Assembly: GCF_003268855.1 (NCBI RefSeq)
Contig: NZ_QLSZ01000002.1
Location: 220,076-284,075, forward strand
From: Flavobacterium aciduliphilum
Lineage (GTDB): Bacteria > Bacteroidota > Bacteroidia > Flavobacteriales > Flavobacteriaceae
Reading direction: 5' to 3'
Length of the DNA stretch: 64,000 nucleotides
In this document: positions 15,863 to 24,712 of the stretch, piece by piece
How positions within the stretch are numbered: the first letter of the stretch is position 1
Layout: each line of letters begins with the position of its first letter
Position numbers and translations under genes: made by a program
The notes under the pieces: generated by a model
Told to the model about the DNA's origin: nothing
What the model saw: only the letters and a program-made list of their open reading frames with translations
Databases searched by the model: none

Positions 15863-16435
15863 ATGATCAACATCGTTCTTTTCGGAAAACCAGGTGCTGG
15901 AAAAGGCACACAAGCTGAATTTTTAAAAGAGAAATACAATTTAACGCACCTATCAACAGGAGATATTTTTAGATTTAACATCAAAAATGATACAGATTTA
16001 GGTAAACTAGCCAAAACCTATATGGATAAAGGTGATTTAGTGCCAGACGAAGTAACAATTCAAATGTTGCAAAGCGAAGTAGATAAAAACCCACAATCAG
16101 CAGGATTTTTATTTGATGGTTTCCCGAGAACCCTAGCTCAAGCAGATGCTTTAGATCAATTTTTAGCATCAAAAGGACAAAGTATTACGGCAACTGTAGC
16201 ATTAGAGGCAGATGATAACATCTTGGTAGCACGTTTGTTAGAAAGAGGTAAAACATCGGGAAGACCTGACGATCAAGATGAAGAAAAAATCAGAAACCGT
16301 TACGACGAATACAATCAAAAGACCGCACAATTGATGGATTATTATAAGGCACAAGGTAAGTTTCATGCGGTAGATGGTATCGGAACGATTGCAGAAGTTA
16401 CAGAAAGATTGACGGCTGTTTTTGATACTTTTTAA
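15863..16435 (+). CDS. adk: Adenylate kinase
   Basis: The 190-residue enzyme interconverts ATP + AMP and 2 ADP. The P-loop GKPGAGKGT is at residues 8-16, DGFPRT (about 84-89) is the AMP-binding signature, and GRPDDQDEEKIRNR follows the short LID. There is no cysteine-type zinc finger in the LID; the short-LID form is usual for the phylum. It is the second gene after hpt and is followed by a terminator. Confidence 0.97.
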   Translation: MINIVLFGKPGAGKGTQAEFLKEKYNLTHLSTGDIFRFNIKNDTDLGKLAKTYMDKGDLVPDEVTIQMLQSEVDKNPQSAGFLFDGFPRTLAQADALDQFLASKGQSITATVALEADDNILVARLLERGKTSGRPDDQDEEKIRNRYDEYNQKTAQLMDYYKAQGKFHAVDGIGTIAEVTERLTAVFDTF

Positions 16436-16505
16436 TTCAATCTATGTTACTAAAGATTAATTTCGAGCATTCATTTTTTTTTCAGATATTTGCATACACA
16501 ATAAG

Positions 16506-16541
16506 GAGCTATTTCCAACAGTAAGGAGAGGCTCTTTTTTT
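16506..16541 (+). terminator. Terminator after adk
   Basis: GAGC (16506-16509) pairs with GCTC (16531-16534) and TCC (16514-16516) with GGA (16525-16527), giving a hairpin with an internal loop, followed by seven or eight T residues. Confidence 0.6.
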
Positions 16542-16554
16542 GTAAAATACAACT

Positions 16555-17829
16555 ATGGAACTTTTAATTATTCTTTTTTTAATCCTGCTAAATGGTGTTT
16601 TTTCAATGTCAGAAATTGCACTAATCTCGGCACGTAAAAACCGTTTAGAAACTGCGGCAAAAAAAGGACAGCAAAATGCCAAAGTAGCATTAGATTTAGT
16701 AAATTCTCCAAATAAATTACTTTCTACAGTTCAAATCGGAATTACTTTAATCAGTATTTTAACGGGTATATTTTCAGGAGATAAAATCACAACTGATGTG
16801 CAAGCATTTGTTGAAACTTTTCCTGCGTTACAACATTATGCACATACTATTGCGGTTGGAATTGTAGTGGTGATTTTAACTTTTTTCTCATTAGTTTTAG
16901 GAGAGTTGTTACCCAAACGAATTGGATTGAATTATCCAGAGACAATCGCCAAAGGAATGGCAGTTCCTATGAAAGTTATTTCGCAATTAACGGCGCCATT
17001 TATTTGGCTGTTGACCATTTCTACGGATGGACTTTTGAAACTGTTTAATATTAAACCGACGGCTGACGGAAAAGTAACCGAAGACGAAATCAAAGCCATT
17101 ATCAAAGAAGGAACCGAAGTAGGTGAAGTACAAGAAATAGAGCAAGATATAGTGGAGCGTGTTTTTCATATCGGTGATAGAAAAGTCAACTCATTGATGA
17201 CACATCGTTCGGATATTGTATATTTGTCTGTTAATGATTCAATAGAAGAATTAAAGACGAAAGTATTAAACGAATTACACTCTGTTTTTCCTGTTTGTGA
17301 AAATAGTTTGGACGAAATTATAGGTGTTGTTTCATTGAAGGATTTGTTTTCTAATTTTGACAAAGGAAACTTTAATCTAAAAGCGATTGCGAAAGAACCT
17401 GCTTATTTAATTGAACAAACGTCGGCATATAAAGCGTTAGAAAATTTCAAGAAAACAAGAGTTCATTATGCCTTTATTGTTGATGAACACGCTGTTTTTC
17501 AAGGAATAATTACTTTAGATGATATTTTAGAAGCTTTAGTGGGCGATGCATCCGATTTTGATGATGATGAGTACAAATTGATAGCCAATGAAGATGGAAC
17601 TTGGTTGGTCGATGGACAATATTCCTTGCATGATTTCCTAACCTATTTCGACATGGGTGATGTAATCAACGACTACGAAGTAACTACCGTAAGCGGTTTT
17701 TTCATTACCGAATTCGGGAGTATTCCAAAAAAAGGCGAAAAACTTATTTGGAACAAACTAGAGTTAGAAGCTCAAAAATTGGATGGGGTTAAAATTGAAA
17801 AAGTATTGATTAAAGCATACAAGGAATAA
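16555..17829 (+). CDS. CNNM/CBS-domain membrane protein (hemolysin C/CorC family)
   Basis: The 424-residue protein has an N-terminal CNNM membrane domain (about residues 1-190, four hydrophobic segments), a linker EDEIKAIIKEG, two CBS domains (about 205-330, with MTHRSDIVYL and DDILEALVGD) and a C-terminal CorC/HlyC domain. Proteins of this architecture are linked to magnesium or other divalent cation export; the hemolysin name is historical. It stands alone between the adk terminator and obgE. Confidence 0.9.
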   Translation: MELLIILFLILLNGVFSMSEIALISARKNRLETAAKKGQQNAKVALDLVNSPNKLLSTVQIGITLISILTGIFSGDKITTDVQAFVETFPALQHYAHTIAVGIVVVILTFFSLVLGELLPKRIGLNYPETIAKGMAVPMKVISQLTAPFIWLLTISTDGLLKLFNIKPTADGKVTEDEIKAIIKEGTEVGEVQEIEQDIVERVFHIGDRKVNSLMTHRSDIVYLSVNDSIEELKTKVLNELHSVFPVCENSLDEIIGVVSLKDLFSNFDKGNFNLKAIAKEPAYLIEQTSAYKALENFKKTRVHYAFIVDEHAVFQGIITLDDILEALVGDASDFDDDEYKLIANEDGTWLVDGQYSLHDFLTYFDMGDVINDYEVTTVSGFFITEFGSIPKKGEKLIWNKLELEAQKLDGVKIEKVLIKAYKE

Positions 17830-17835
17830 ATAAAA

Positions 17836-17973
17836 GTATTCAGTGTTCAGTGGTTAGTGTTCAGTTTGTTCTGATTTTTAACTGTGTTCATTGAAAAATA
17901 AATTGTTATTAGTTTATTATTAGGTTTTTAGATAATCTAAATAACTGAATACTAAAAACTGATAACTGAACAC
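17836..17973. repeat. Large imperfect inverted repeat upstream of obgE
   Basis: The arm 17836-17865 is built of GTnTTCAGT units and the arm 17944-17973 of their complements. The two 30-base arms agree at 24 of 30 positions; GTATTCAGT (17836-17844) and GTGTTCAGT (17857-17865) each have exact partners at 17944-17952 and 17965-17973. The right arm ends 9 bases before the obgE ATG. Confidence 0.65.
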
Positions 17974-17982
17974 AAAAAAACA

Positions 17983-19017
17983 ATGACAGAAGGAAATTTT
18001 GTAGACTACGTAAAAATTTATGTATCCTCTGGAAAAGGTGGAAAAGGTTCTACGCACTTGCATAGAGAGAAATTTATTGAAAAAGGAGGACCCGATGGAG
18101 GTGATGGGGGAAGAGGAGGTCATGTCTATTTGAGAGGGAATAAAAACCTTTGGACGTTATTTCATTTGAAATTCATCAAACACATTCGCGCCGGTCACGG
18201 AGGTGATGGAGGAAGTTCTAGAAGTACAGGGCATGATGGAGAAGACAAATTCATCGAAGTTCCACTCGGAACGGTGGTAAAAGATATCGATACAGGAGAA
18301 ACACTTTTCGAAATCACACAACATGGGGAAGAGCGAATTCTGGCAGAAGGTGGTAAAGGCGGACTTGGAAACTGGCATTTTAGAAGTGCTACCAATCAAA
18401 CACCACGATATGCACAACCAGGAATGCCAACTCAAGAATTGGATGTGATTTTAGAATTAAAAGTCTTAGCAGATGTTGGTTTAGTAGGGTTCCCAAATGC
18501 AGGAAAATCAACATTACTTTCAGTATTGACTTCTGCCAAACCTAAAATTGCGGATTATCCATTTACTACCTTAAAACCCAATTTGGGAATTGTAGCCTAC
18601 AGAGAATTCCAATCGTTCGTAATTGCCGATATTCCTGGAATCATTGAAGGGGCTGCCGAAGGAAAAGGGTTAGGACATTATTTCTTGCGACACATAGAAC
18701 GAAATTCAACGCTCTTGTTTTTAGTTCCTGCCGATGCCGATGATATCAAAAAAGAATACGAAATTCTCTTAGACGAATTACGTCGTTACAATCCAGAAAT
18801 GCTCGACAAAGACCGCCTTTTAGTGATTTCAAAATGCGATATGCTCGATGACGAATTAAAAACTGAAATGAGGCAGCTTTTAGATAAGTCCAAATTAGGG
18901 ATTCCATACCTATTCATTTCCTCTGTTGCACAACAAGGATTGACCGAATTAAAAGACAAACTTTGGGAAATGCTTACCATAGAAGACGAAAAACCTGAAA
19001 ATAGTCATGGAATATAA
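17983..19017 (+). CDS. obgE: Obg family GTPase
   Basis: The 344-residue ribosome-assembly GTPase has the glycine-rich OBG fold (residues 1-160, with [12 protein letters not shown] at 35-46) and then a G domain: G1 GFPNAGKST at 169-177, DIPG at about 215, SKCD at about 287. There is no C-terminal OCT domain, as is common outside Firmicutes. It probably heads a unit with the small membrane protein downstream. An imperfect inverted repeat occupies its upstream region. Confidence 0.96.
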   Translation: MTEGNFVDYVKIYVSSGKGGKGSTHLHREKFIEKGGPDGGDGGRGGHVYLRGNKNLWTLFHLKFIKHIRAGHGGDGGSSRSTGHDGEDKFIEVPLGTVVKDIDTGETLFEITQHGEERILAEGGKGGLGNWHFRSATNQTPRYAQPGMPTQELDVILELKVLADVGLVGFPNAGKSTLLSVLTSAKPKIADYPFTTLKPNLGIVAYREFQSFVIADIPGIIEGAAEGKGLGHYFLRHIERNSTLLFLVPADADDIKKEYEILLDELRRYNPEMLDKDRLLVISKCDMLDDELKTEMRQLLDKSKLGIPYLFISSVAQQGLTELKDKLWEMLTIEDEKPENSHGI

Positions 19018-19034
19018 AGTCATAAAAAGATTTG

Positions 19035-19042
19035 TATCTTTG
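19035..19042 (+). promoter_or_regulatory. -7 element before the small membrane protein gene
   Basis: TATCTTTG is an exact TAnnTTTG match 28 bases before the ATG at 19071. There is no TTG at the -33 distance, so it may be only a weak internal promoter after obgE. Confidence 0.4.
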
Positions 19043-19070
19043 TCTTAATATGATTCTAACAAGAAAATAA

Positions 19071-19355
19071 ATGGATAAGAAAAAAATAGTAATTATTAGT
19101 TTATCAGTCTTTGTTTTATTGCTTGTCCCATTGTTGGCAATGTGGTTTACAGATGAATTAGACTGGGATGGTTTTGATTTTCTTGTAGCTGGAATTGTGT
19201 TGTTCTTAATAGGTATTGGTATTGATTTTCTCCTATCTAAAGTAAAATCTATGAAGAAAAAATTGCTTTTAGGTATAATTCTTTTTCTAGTAGTTTTCTT
19301 AATTTGGGTTGAATTAGCTATTGGTGTTTTTGGAACCCCTTTTTCAGGAAGTTAG
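19071..19355 (+). CDS. Small three-helix membrane protein of unknown function
   Basis: The 94-residue protein has three hydrophobic segments at about residues 5-24, 33-53 and 64-86, separated by short charged loops (TDELDWDG and SKVKSMKKK). I recognise no family. It follows obgE by 53 bases and is closed by a terminator. Confidence 0.65.
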   Translation: MDKKKIVIISLSVFVLLLVPLLAMWFTDELDWDGFDFLVAGIVLFLIGIGIDFLLSKVKSMKKKLLLGIILFLVVFLIWVELAIGVFGTPFSGS

Positions 19356-19381
19356 AAAATAAACTCTAAGAAATATATATC

Positions 19382-19410
19382 AAGCTGCATTAATAGATGT
19401 GGCTTTTTTT
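19382..19410 (+). terminator. Terminator after the obgE unit
   Basis: AAGCTGCAT (19382-19390) pairs with ATGTGGCTT (19397-19405) at all nine positions, two of them G-T, with a six-base loop and a tail of seven T residues. Confidence 0.8.
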
Positions 19411-19528
19411 ATAAATACCAAGTTGTTTTTCTATACAAAATTATTAAATTAGCGCCACTTTTTAAATATGTCAAACCTTTTGATTTTTTTTGAGGGACAT
19501 AAGTTTAACTATCATAATATTTATACAA

Positions 19529-21679
19529 ATGAAGAAAATTATTTTATCCTTAATTGCAGGTATTATGCTTGTTCCGATGAGCGTAAAAGCAGATGAAGGA
19601 ATGTGGTTTTTGATGTTTATCGAACGTCTAAATCACCGCGACATGCAAAAAATGGGCTTGCAATTGACAGCCGAAGAGATTTATAGTATCAATCATCACA
19701 GTTTGAAAGATGCTATTGTACAATTTAACGGGGGTTGTACGGCCGAGATTATTTCAAAAGACGGTTTGGTTTTAACCAATCATCATTGTGGTTATGATGC
19801 AGTAGCTGAGCTTTCAACTGCTGAAAACAACTATTTGAAAAATGGATATTGGGCAGAAAACAAAGCAGCCGAGAAAAAACCATCTAGTTTATATGTGCGT
19901 TTCTTCGTTCGTATGGATGATTGTACCAAAAGAATCTTATCTGTTGTAAATCCTAGCATGAGCGAAGCAGATAGAGATAAAGCGATCAATGCAGAAATCG
20001 CTAAAATCGAAAGAGAGAATAACGAAGGTGGAAAATACACCGTTTCTGTGCGTCCCTTTTTTCAAGGAAACGAATATTATTATTTTGTTTACCAAGACTA
20101 TAAAGACGTTCGTTTAGTTGGAGTGCCACCAGAAAGTTTAGGAAAGTTCGGAGGCGACACAGATAACTGGGAATGGCCGCGACAAACAGCCGATTTCTCT
20201 ATGTTTAGAGTTTATTCTGATAAAGACGGTAATCCTGCAGAATATTCTCCAAACAATGTCCCCTTACAACCAAAACATTATTTGCCTGTAAACTTGAATG
20301 GAGTTAAAGAAGGGGATTTTGCCATGATTTTAGGTTATCCAGGAAGAACCAATCGTTGGATGCCTGCTGGTGGAATTGAGCAAAACGTAAAATTTGCTTA
20401 CCCTGCATGGGTTGAAGGAGCCAAAACTGGAATGGATAATATGAAAAAATACATGAATCAATCGGATGCACTTCGTTTGGTTTATGCTTCAAAATATGCG
20501 TCAACTGCCAATTATTGGAAAAACCGCCAAGGAATGATTGACGCATTAACTAAATTCCAAACTTCTAAATCGAAAGCGGCTCAGGAAACTAAGTTTGATC
20601 AATGGGCGAACAAAGCCGAAAATAAAGCTAAATATGGTAATGTTGTTGCAACAATCAATATGTATTATGCTTTAACCAATGAGAAAGCACGTCATGATAA
20701 TTATTTACAACAGTTATTTAGAACGTCATCTTTTGGTGCTATAGGAAGAAACCTTGGAAAGCAATTGGATGCGTATGTGAAAGCAGATGCTGCAAAGAGA
20801 GCACAGTTACTTCCGCAAATTACAGAAATGGCTGAAGAAATGTATAAAGATTTATATGTGCCAGCTGAGAAAGATATTTTGGCCGCTCAATTGAACTTGT
20901 ATGCTACAAAATCAGTGGGATACAAGATAGCGCCAATGGTGGAAAAAATTGGTAAAGAAAACAATAATGATTTCGCTAAATATGTAAATGCGGCAACTGA
21001 TTTAAGCATTTTCTCCTCTTTAGATAAAGTAAAAGCGTTTCTGCAAGTGCCAAGTCAAGGGTTACTAGACAACGATTCGTTGTATGCTTTGTCAAATGAT
21101 ATGTTGACTCATTTTTCTTCAAAATCGGATGAGATTGCCAAAGCACAAAATGATTTTGGTGCCTCATTCCGTTTGTTGGTTGAAGGACTAAGAGAATCTA
21201 AAATTGGAACTACTAAATATCCAGATGCCAACTCAACGTTACGTTTAACTTACGGGAAAGTTAGAGCTTTGCCAGCAGATAAGAGAAATCCGGTGGGTTT
21301 AAATAACTATACTGATTTAGATAGTCAGGTAAGAAAATATAAAAAAGAAGACGCCGAATTTGATCTACCTGCCCGAGTATTGGAAATGGCCAAAAATAAA
21401 GAATACGGACGTTATGCTGATAAAGATGGGTCGCTTCATTTGAACTTTTTGACGGATAATGATATTACAGGAGGAAATTCAGGATCCCCAGTGCTTAATG
21501 GAAAAGGCGAATTGATTGGATTGGCTTTTGATGGAAATATTGAGGCTATGGCTGGAGATGTTATTTTCGATAAAAAACTACAAAGAACCATCAATGTAGA
21601 CATTCGTTATGTGTTGTGGGTTATTGAAAATTTCTCAGGCGCCAAACATATTGTTGACGAAATGACTTTGGTGAAATAA
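19529..21679 (+). CDS. S46 family dipeptidyl-peptidase, DPP7-type
   Basis: The 716-residue exported serine peptidase removes dipeptides from peptide N-termini. Residues 1-21 form a signal peptide (cleavage after SVKA). The triad motifs are TNHHCGYD (His85/86), DNWEWPRQTADF (Asp212/222) and GGNSGSP (Ser651). Eighteen residues after the serine stands Gly669 in AFDGN; in this family Gly here marks DPP7 (hydrophobic P1 residue) and Arg marks DPP11 (Asp/Glu). The ATG at 19529 is chosen because the frame extends upstream only to a TTG (19490) that would put a polar stretch before the signal peptide. It is monocistronic, with a terminator at its end. Confidence 0.94.
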   Translation: MKKIILSLIAGIMLVPMSVKADEGMWFLMFIERLNHRDMQKMGLQLTAEEIYSINHHSLKDAIVQFNGGCTAEIISKDGLVLTNHHCGYDAVAELSTAENNYLKNGYWAENKAAEKKPSSLYVRFFVRMDDCTKRILSVVNPSMSEADRDKAINAEIAKIERENNEGGKYTVSVRPFFQGNEYYYFVYQDYKDVRLVGVPPESLGKFGGDTDNWEWPRQTADFSMFRVYSDKDGNPAEYSPNNVPLQPKHYLPVNLNGVKEGDFAMILGYPGRTNRWMPAGGIEQNVKFAYPAWVEGAKTGMDNMKKYMNQSDALRLVYASKYASTANYWKNRQGMIDALTKFQTSKSKAAQETKFDQWANKAENKAKYGNVVATINMYYALTNEKARHDNYLQQLFRTSSFGAIGRNLGKQLDAYVKADAAKRAQLLPQITEMAEEMYKDLYVPAEKDILAAQLNLYATKSVGYKIAPMVEKIGKENNNDFAKYVNAATDLSIFSSLDKVKAFLQVPSQGLLDNDSLYALSNDMLTHFSSKSDEIAKAQNDFGASFRLLVEGLRESKIGTTKYPDANSTLRLTYGKVRALPADKRNPVGLNNYTDLDSQVRKYKKEDAEFDLPARVLEMAKNKEYGRYADKDGSLHLNFLTDNDITGGNSGSPVLNGKGELIGLAFDGNIEAMAGDVIFDKKLQRTINVDIRYVLWVIENFSGAKHIVDEMTLVK

Positions 21680-21710
21680 AGGCAGGAAAAACAGAAAATG
21701 AATATGAAGA

Positions 21711-21747
21711 AAACTCCGAATAAATTTTACTTTTATTCGGAGTTTTT
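21711..21747 (+). terminator. Terminator after the S46 peptidase gene
   Basis: The arms 21711-21723 (AAACTCCGAATAA) and 21733-21745 are perfect complements around a nine-base loop, with a T-rich tail. Confidence 0.88.
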
Positions 21748-21778
21748 ATTTTGATACCACTCACTAAGACATTTTTCT

Positions 21779-21786
21779 TATTTTTG
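21779..21786 (+). promoter_or_regulatory. -7 element of the TPR-protein gene
   Basis: TATTTTTG fits TAnnTTTG and ends 14 bases before the ATG. A TTG at 21751-21753 is 25 bases upstream, slightly beyond the usual spacing. Confidence 0.5.
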
Positions 21787-21800
21787 AGCAATAAATCAGT

Positions 21801-22490
21801 ATGAAATATTTTAGCCTCATTGTTTTTATAACAATAGTTTTTCCGATGCGGGCACAGGATGCTTTTGCAAAGGCTGAACAATTATTTCAGCAGGAAAAAT
21901 ATGAGGAAGCCAAAAAAAGTTTTGCCCAATTATTATCTAACAATCCCAATAATTATAAAGTTAAAGAATATCTTGGTGATATTGCGGGACATCAAAAAAA
22001 ATGGGATGAAGCATTATATTATTACAAAGCTTTAAAAAACCAATTTCCTCAAGAAGCTATGTATTTTTATAAATTCGGAGGAGCCTTAGGGATGAAAGCA
22101 AAATCAGTCAGTAAATTTAAAGCCCTTACAATGCTAGATGATATAGAAACCGCTTTTTGTACTGCAGCTCGATTGGATGAAAAACATGTAGATTGCAGAT
22201 GGGCTCTCGTGATGTTTTATATTGAATTGCCTGGAATTGTGGGTGGAAGCGAAAAAAAAGCACAGAAGTATGCTAACGAATTGATGCGAATATCTAAAGT
22301 AGACGGCTACCTATCCAAAGGATACATTGATGAATATTACGAACGGTATGATGAAGCTGAAAAAAATTATACTAGAGCCTACGAAATTGGACATTCGAAA
22401 ATCACGTTTCAAAAATTATATAATTTATATTTGAACAAAATTAGAGACAAAGCAAAAGCAAATAAGTTAAAAGAACAATTTGAAAAATAG
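21801..22490 (+). CDS. Exported tetratricopeptide-repeat protein
   Basis: The 229-residue protein has a signal peptide (residues 1-18, ending PMRAQ) and then helical TPR-like repeats, such as AEQLFQQEKYEEAKKSFAQL (residues 25-44) and the next KWDEALYYYKAL. TPR proteins are scaffolds for other proteins; the partner is not indicated. It has its own -7 box between the S46 terminator and the ATG and precedes mpl, from which it is separated by an 86-base repeat-like spacer. Confidence 0.8.
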   Translation: MKYFSLIVFITIVFPMRAQDAFAKAEQLFQQEKYEEAKKSFAQLLSNNPNNYKVKEYLGDIAGHQKKWDEALYYYKALKNQFPQEAMYFYKFGGALGMKAKSVSKFKALTMLDDIETAFCTAARLDEKHVDCRWALVMFYIELPGIVGGSEKKAQKYANELMRISKVDGYLSKGYIDEYYERYDEAEKNYTRAYEIGHSKITFQKLYNLYLNKIRDKAKANKLKEQFEK

Positions 22491-22505
22491 GTTAAAAGGT
22501 TATTT

Positions 22506-22569
22506 GTTTATGAGTTTATTATACACTATATAAAAAACTTATAAACTTATAAACACACAACTCATAAAC
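22506..22569. repeat. Inverted-arm spacer upstream of mpl
   Basis: GTTTATGAGT (22506-22515) has its exact inverse ACTCATAAAC at 22560-22569. Between them lie repeats of ACTTATAA (22537-22544 and 22546-22553) that are also partial inverses of the left arm. Confidence 0.55.
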
Positions 22570-22576
22570 TAGAAAA

Positions 22577-23935
22577 ATGAGAACACATTTCATAGCTATA
22601 GGCGGAGCGGCCATGCACAATTTGGCTCTCGCTTTACACCAAAAAGGATATCAAGTGACGGGTAGTGATGATGCTATTTTTGAGCCTTCCAAATCTCGTT
22701 TAGAAAAAAGAGGACTTCTTCCTGTTGAATTAGGTTGGTTTCCCGAAAAAATTACATCCGACATAGAGGCGGTAATTCTTGGAATGCATGCCAAAGCAGA
22801 TAATCCTGAATTGTTGAAAGCACAAGAATTAGGTTTGAAAATCTATTCCTATCCCGAGTTTTTATATGAACAATCAAAAAACAAAACACGTGTAGTTATA
22901 GGAGGTTCTCATGGAAAAACCACCATTACTTCTATGATTTTACATGTGATGCATTACCATAATATTGAAGTAGATTATATGGTGGGTGCACAACTTGAAG
23001 GATTTGATACCATGGTGCATCTCACACACGATAATGATTTTATTGTTCTAGAAGGTGATGAATATTTGTCTTCTCCAATTGATAGACGACCTAAGTTTCA
23101 TTTGTATCAACCCAATATTGCCTTACTTTCAGGAATTGCTTGGGATCATATCAATGTCTTTCCCACGTTTGGGAATTATGTGGAGCAATTTGAGATTTTT
23201 GTGAATCAAATTACAAAAGGTGGGATATTGGTTTACAATGAAGAAGATGAAACCGTTCGTAAAGTAGCGGAACATTCAGAAAATCCTATACGAAAGATGC
23301 CTTATATTACACCAAATTACACGGTTGAAGATGGAGTTACTTTATTAGAAACTCCTGAAGGATTAATGCCTATTGAAGTTTTTGGGGCTCATAACTTAAA
23401 CAATCTGGCAGGTGCCAAATGGATTTGTCAAAATATGGGAGTGGATGAAGCCGATTTTTATGAAGCTATTGCTAGTTTTAAAGGTGCATCCAAGCGTTTA
23501 GAAAAAATAGCGGAAGGTAAAAATAAAGTTGCCTATAAAGATTTTGCGCATTCTCCTAGTAAAGTTTCGGCCACTACCAAAGCGGTTAAAAATCAATATC
23601 CTGATAGAAAATTAATCGCTTGTTTAGAATTACATACTTATAGTAGTTTGAATGCCGAGTTTTTGAAAGAATATCAAGGAGCACTCGATGCTGCCGATGT
23701 GGCTGTGGTTTTTTATTCGCCCGATGCAGTAAAAATAAAACAATTAGAAGAAGTAACGTATGAGCAAATTGCACAATCGTTTCAACGTGAAGATTTAATT
23801 ATTTATACTAATCCAGCCGATTTTAAAAATTTCTTGTTCAGTCAAAATCTTGATAATTCCGCATTATTACTGATGAGCTCAGGGAATTATGGTGGATTGA
23901 ATTTTGATGAGGTTAAGGAGTTGGTAAAAGAATAA
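22577..23935 (+). CDS. mpl: UDP-N-acetylmuramate:L-alanyl-gamma-D-glutamyl-meso-diaminopimelate ligase
   Basis: The 452-residue Mur ligase recycles the murein tripeptide by joining it to UDP-MurNAc. The N-terminus HFIAIGGAAMHNLA is MurC-like, the ATP-binding loop GGSHGKTT is at residues 109-116, and YKDFAHSPSKV occupies the Mur-ligase C-terminal motif. GGAAM in place of the MurC IGGxGM pattern and the FEPSKSRLEKRGL region favour Mpl over MurC. It is the only peptidoglycan gene in the window. Confidence 0.9.
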   Translation: MRTHFIAIGGAAMHNLALALHQKGYQVTGSDDAIFEPSKSRLEKRGLLPVELGWFPEKITSDIEAVILGMHAKADNPELLKAQELGLKIYSYPEFLYEQSKNKTRVVIGGSHGKTTITSMILHVMHYHNIEVDYMVGAQLEGFDTMVHLTHDNDFIVLEGDEYLSSPIDRRPKFHLYQPNIALLSGIAWDHINVFPTFGNYVEQFEIFVNQITKGGILVYNEEDETVRKVAEHSENPIRKMPYITPNYTVEDGVTLLETPEGLMPIEVFGAHNLNNLAGAKWICQNMGVDEADFYEAIASFKGASKRLEKIAEGKNKVAYKDFAHSPSKVSATTKAVKNQYPDRKLIACLELHTYSSLNAEFLKEYQGALDAADVAVVFYSPDAVKIKQLEEVTYEQIAQSFQREDLIIYTNPADFKNFLFSQNLDNSALLLMSSGNYGGLNFDEVKELVKE

Positions 23936-24025
23936 AACTAATTTCTGGTTTCTTTTGTGTCATTTTATTTTGAACGTATTAAAAAAATAAGTTTCTTTGT
24001 TTTTTAATTAAACGCCAAAATAATC

Positions 24026-24709
24026 ATGTACACACCAATCAACCAATGGGCTGAAGACGATCGGCCACGTGAAAAATTTCTTCTTAAAGGAAAATCTTCT
24101 TTATCAGATTCCGAATTACTTGCTATTCTTATTGGTTCTGGTTCTCGAAATGAGAGTGCCGTACAATTGTGCCAACGCATTCTGTTTTCAACCAATAATA
24201 ACCTGAATCAACTTGGGAAATTATCCATTCAGCAGCTCACAACGTTTAAAGGAATAGGAGAGGCTAAAGCCATTGCTATTGCAGCCGCATTAGAATTAGG
24301 AAGACGAAGACGAGCTGAAGAAACGCAAGAGTTGAGAAAAATTAGCTCAAGTAAAGCCGTTTTTGAAATCATGCAACCCATTATTGGCGAATTGCCTCAT
24401 GAGGAATTTTGGGTTTTATATCTGAATAATTCCAACAAAGTACTCTACAAAGCTCAAATTTCAAAAGGAGGATTAACAGGAACGGTAGTCGATAGCAGAT
24501 TAATATTTAAAACGGCATTGGAATATAATGCAACTTCACTAATTTTGGCACACAATCATCCTTCAGGAAAATTAGTTCCAAGTGAAGCCGATATTGCCGT
24601 AACCAAAAAAATAAAAGAAGCAGGAAAACAACTAGAGATACAAGTGTTAGATCACGTTATTGTGACAGAAACAGCTCATTACAGTTTTAACGATGCAGGA
24701 ATATTTTAA
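24026..24709 (+). CDS. radC: RadC family protein with JAB/MPN domain
   Basis: The 227-residue protein has a helix-hairpin-helix-like N-terminal half (TFKGIGEAKAIAIAAALELG) and a C-terminal JAMM metal-binding motif: HNHPSG followed by SEAD. The family was named for DNA repair but its role is unsettled; the JAMM site suggests a metal-dependent hydrolase. It is followed after 3 bases by a YjjG-type phosphatase and after 1 more base by a hypothetical protein, so the three form a tight operon. Confidence 0.93.
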   Translation: MYTPINQWAEDDRPREKFLLKGKSSLSDSELLAILIGSGSRNESAVQLCQRILFSTNNNLNQLGKLSIQQLTTFKGIGEAKAIAIAAALELGRRRRAEETQELRKISSSKAVFEIMQPIIGELPHEEFWVLYLNNSNKVLYKAQISKGGLTGTVVDSRLIFKTALEYNATSLILAHNHPSGKLVPSEADIAVTKKIKEAGKQLEIQVLDHVIVTETAHYSFNDAGIF

Positions 24710-24712
24710 GAA

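Noticed and set aside
16555..17829. Hemolysin or toxin
   Set aside because: The name hemolysin for CNNM/CBS proteins is historical; the architecture points to cation transport.
19490..19528. Earlier start of the S46 peptidase
   Set aside because: TTG codon; the signal peptide begins at the ATG at 19529.
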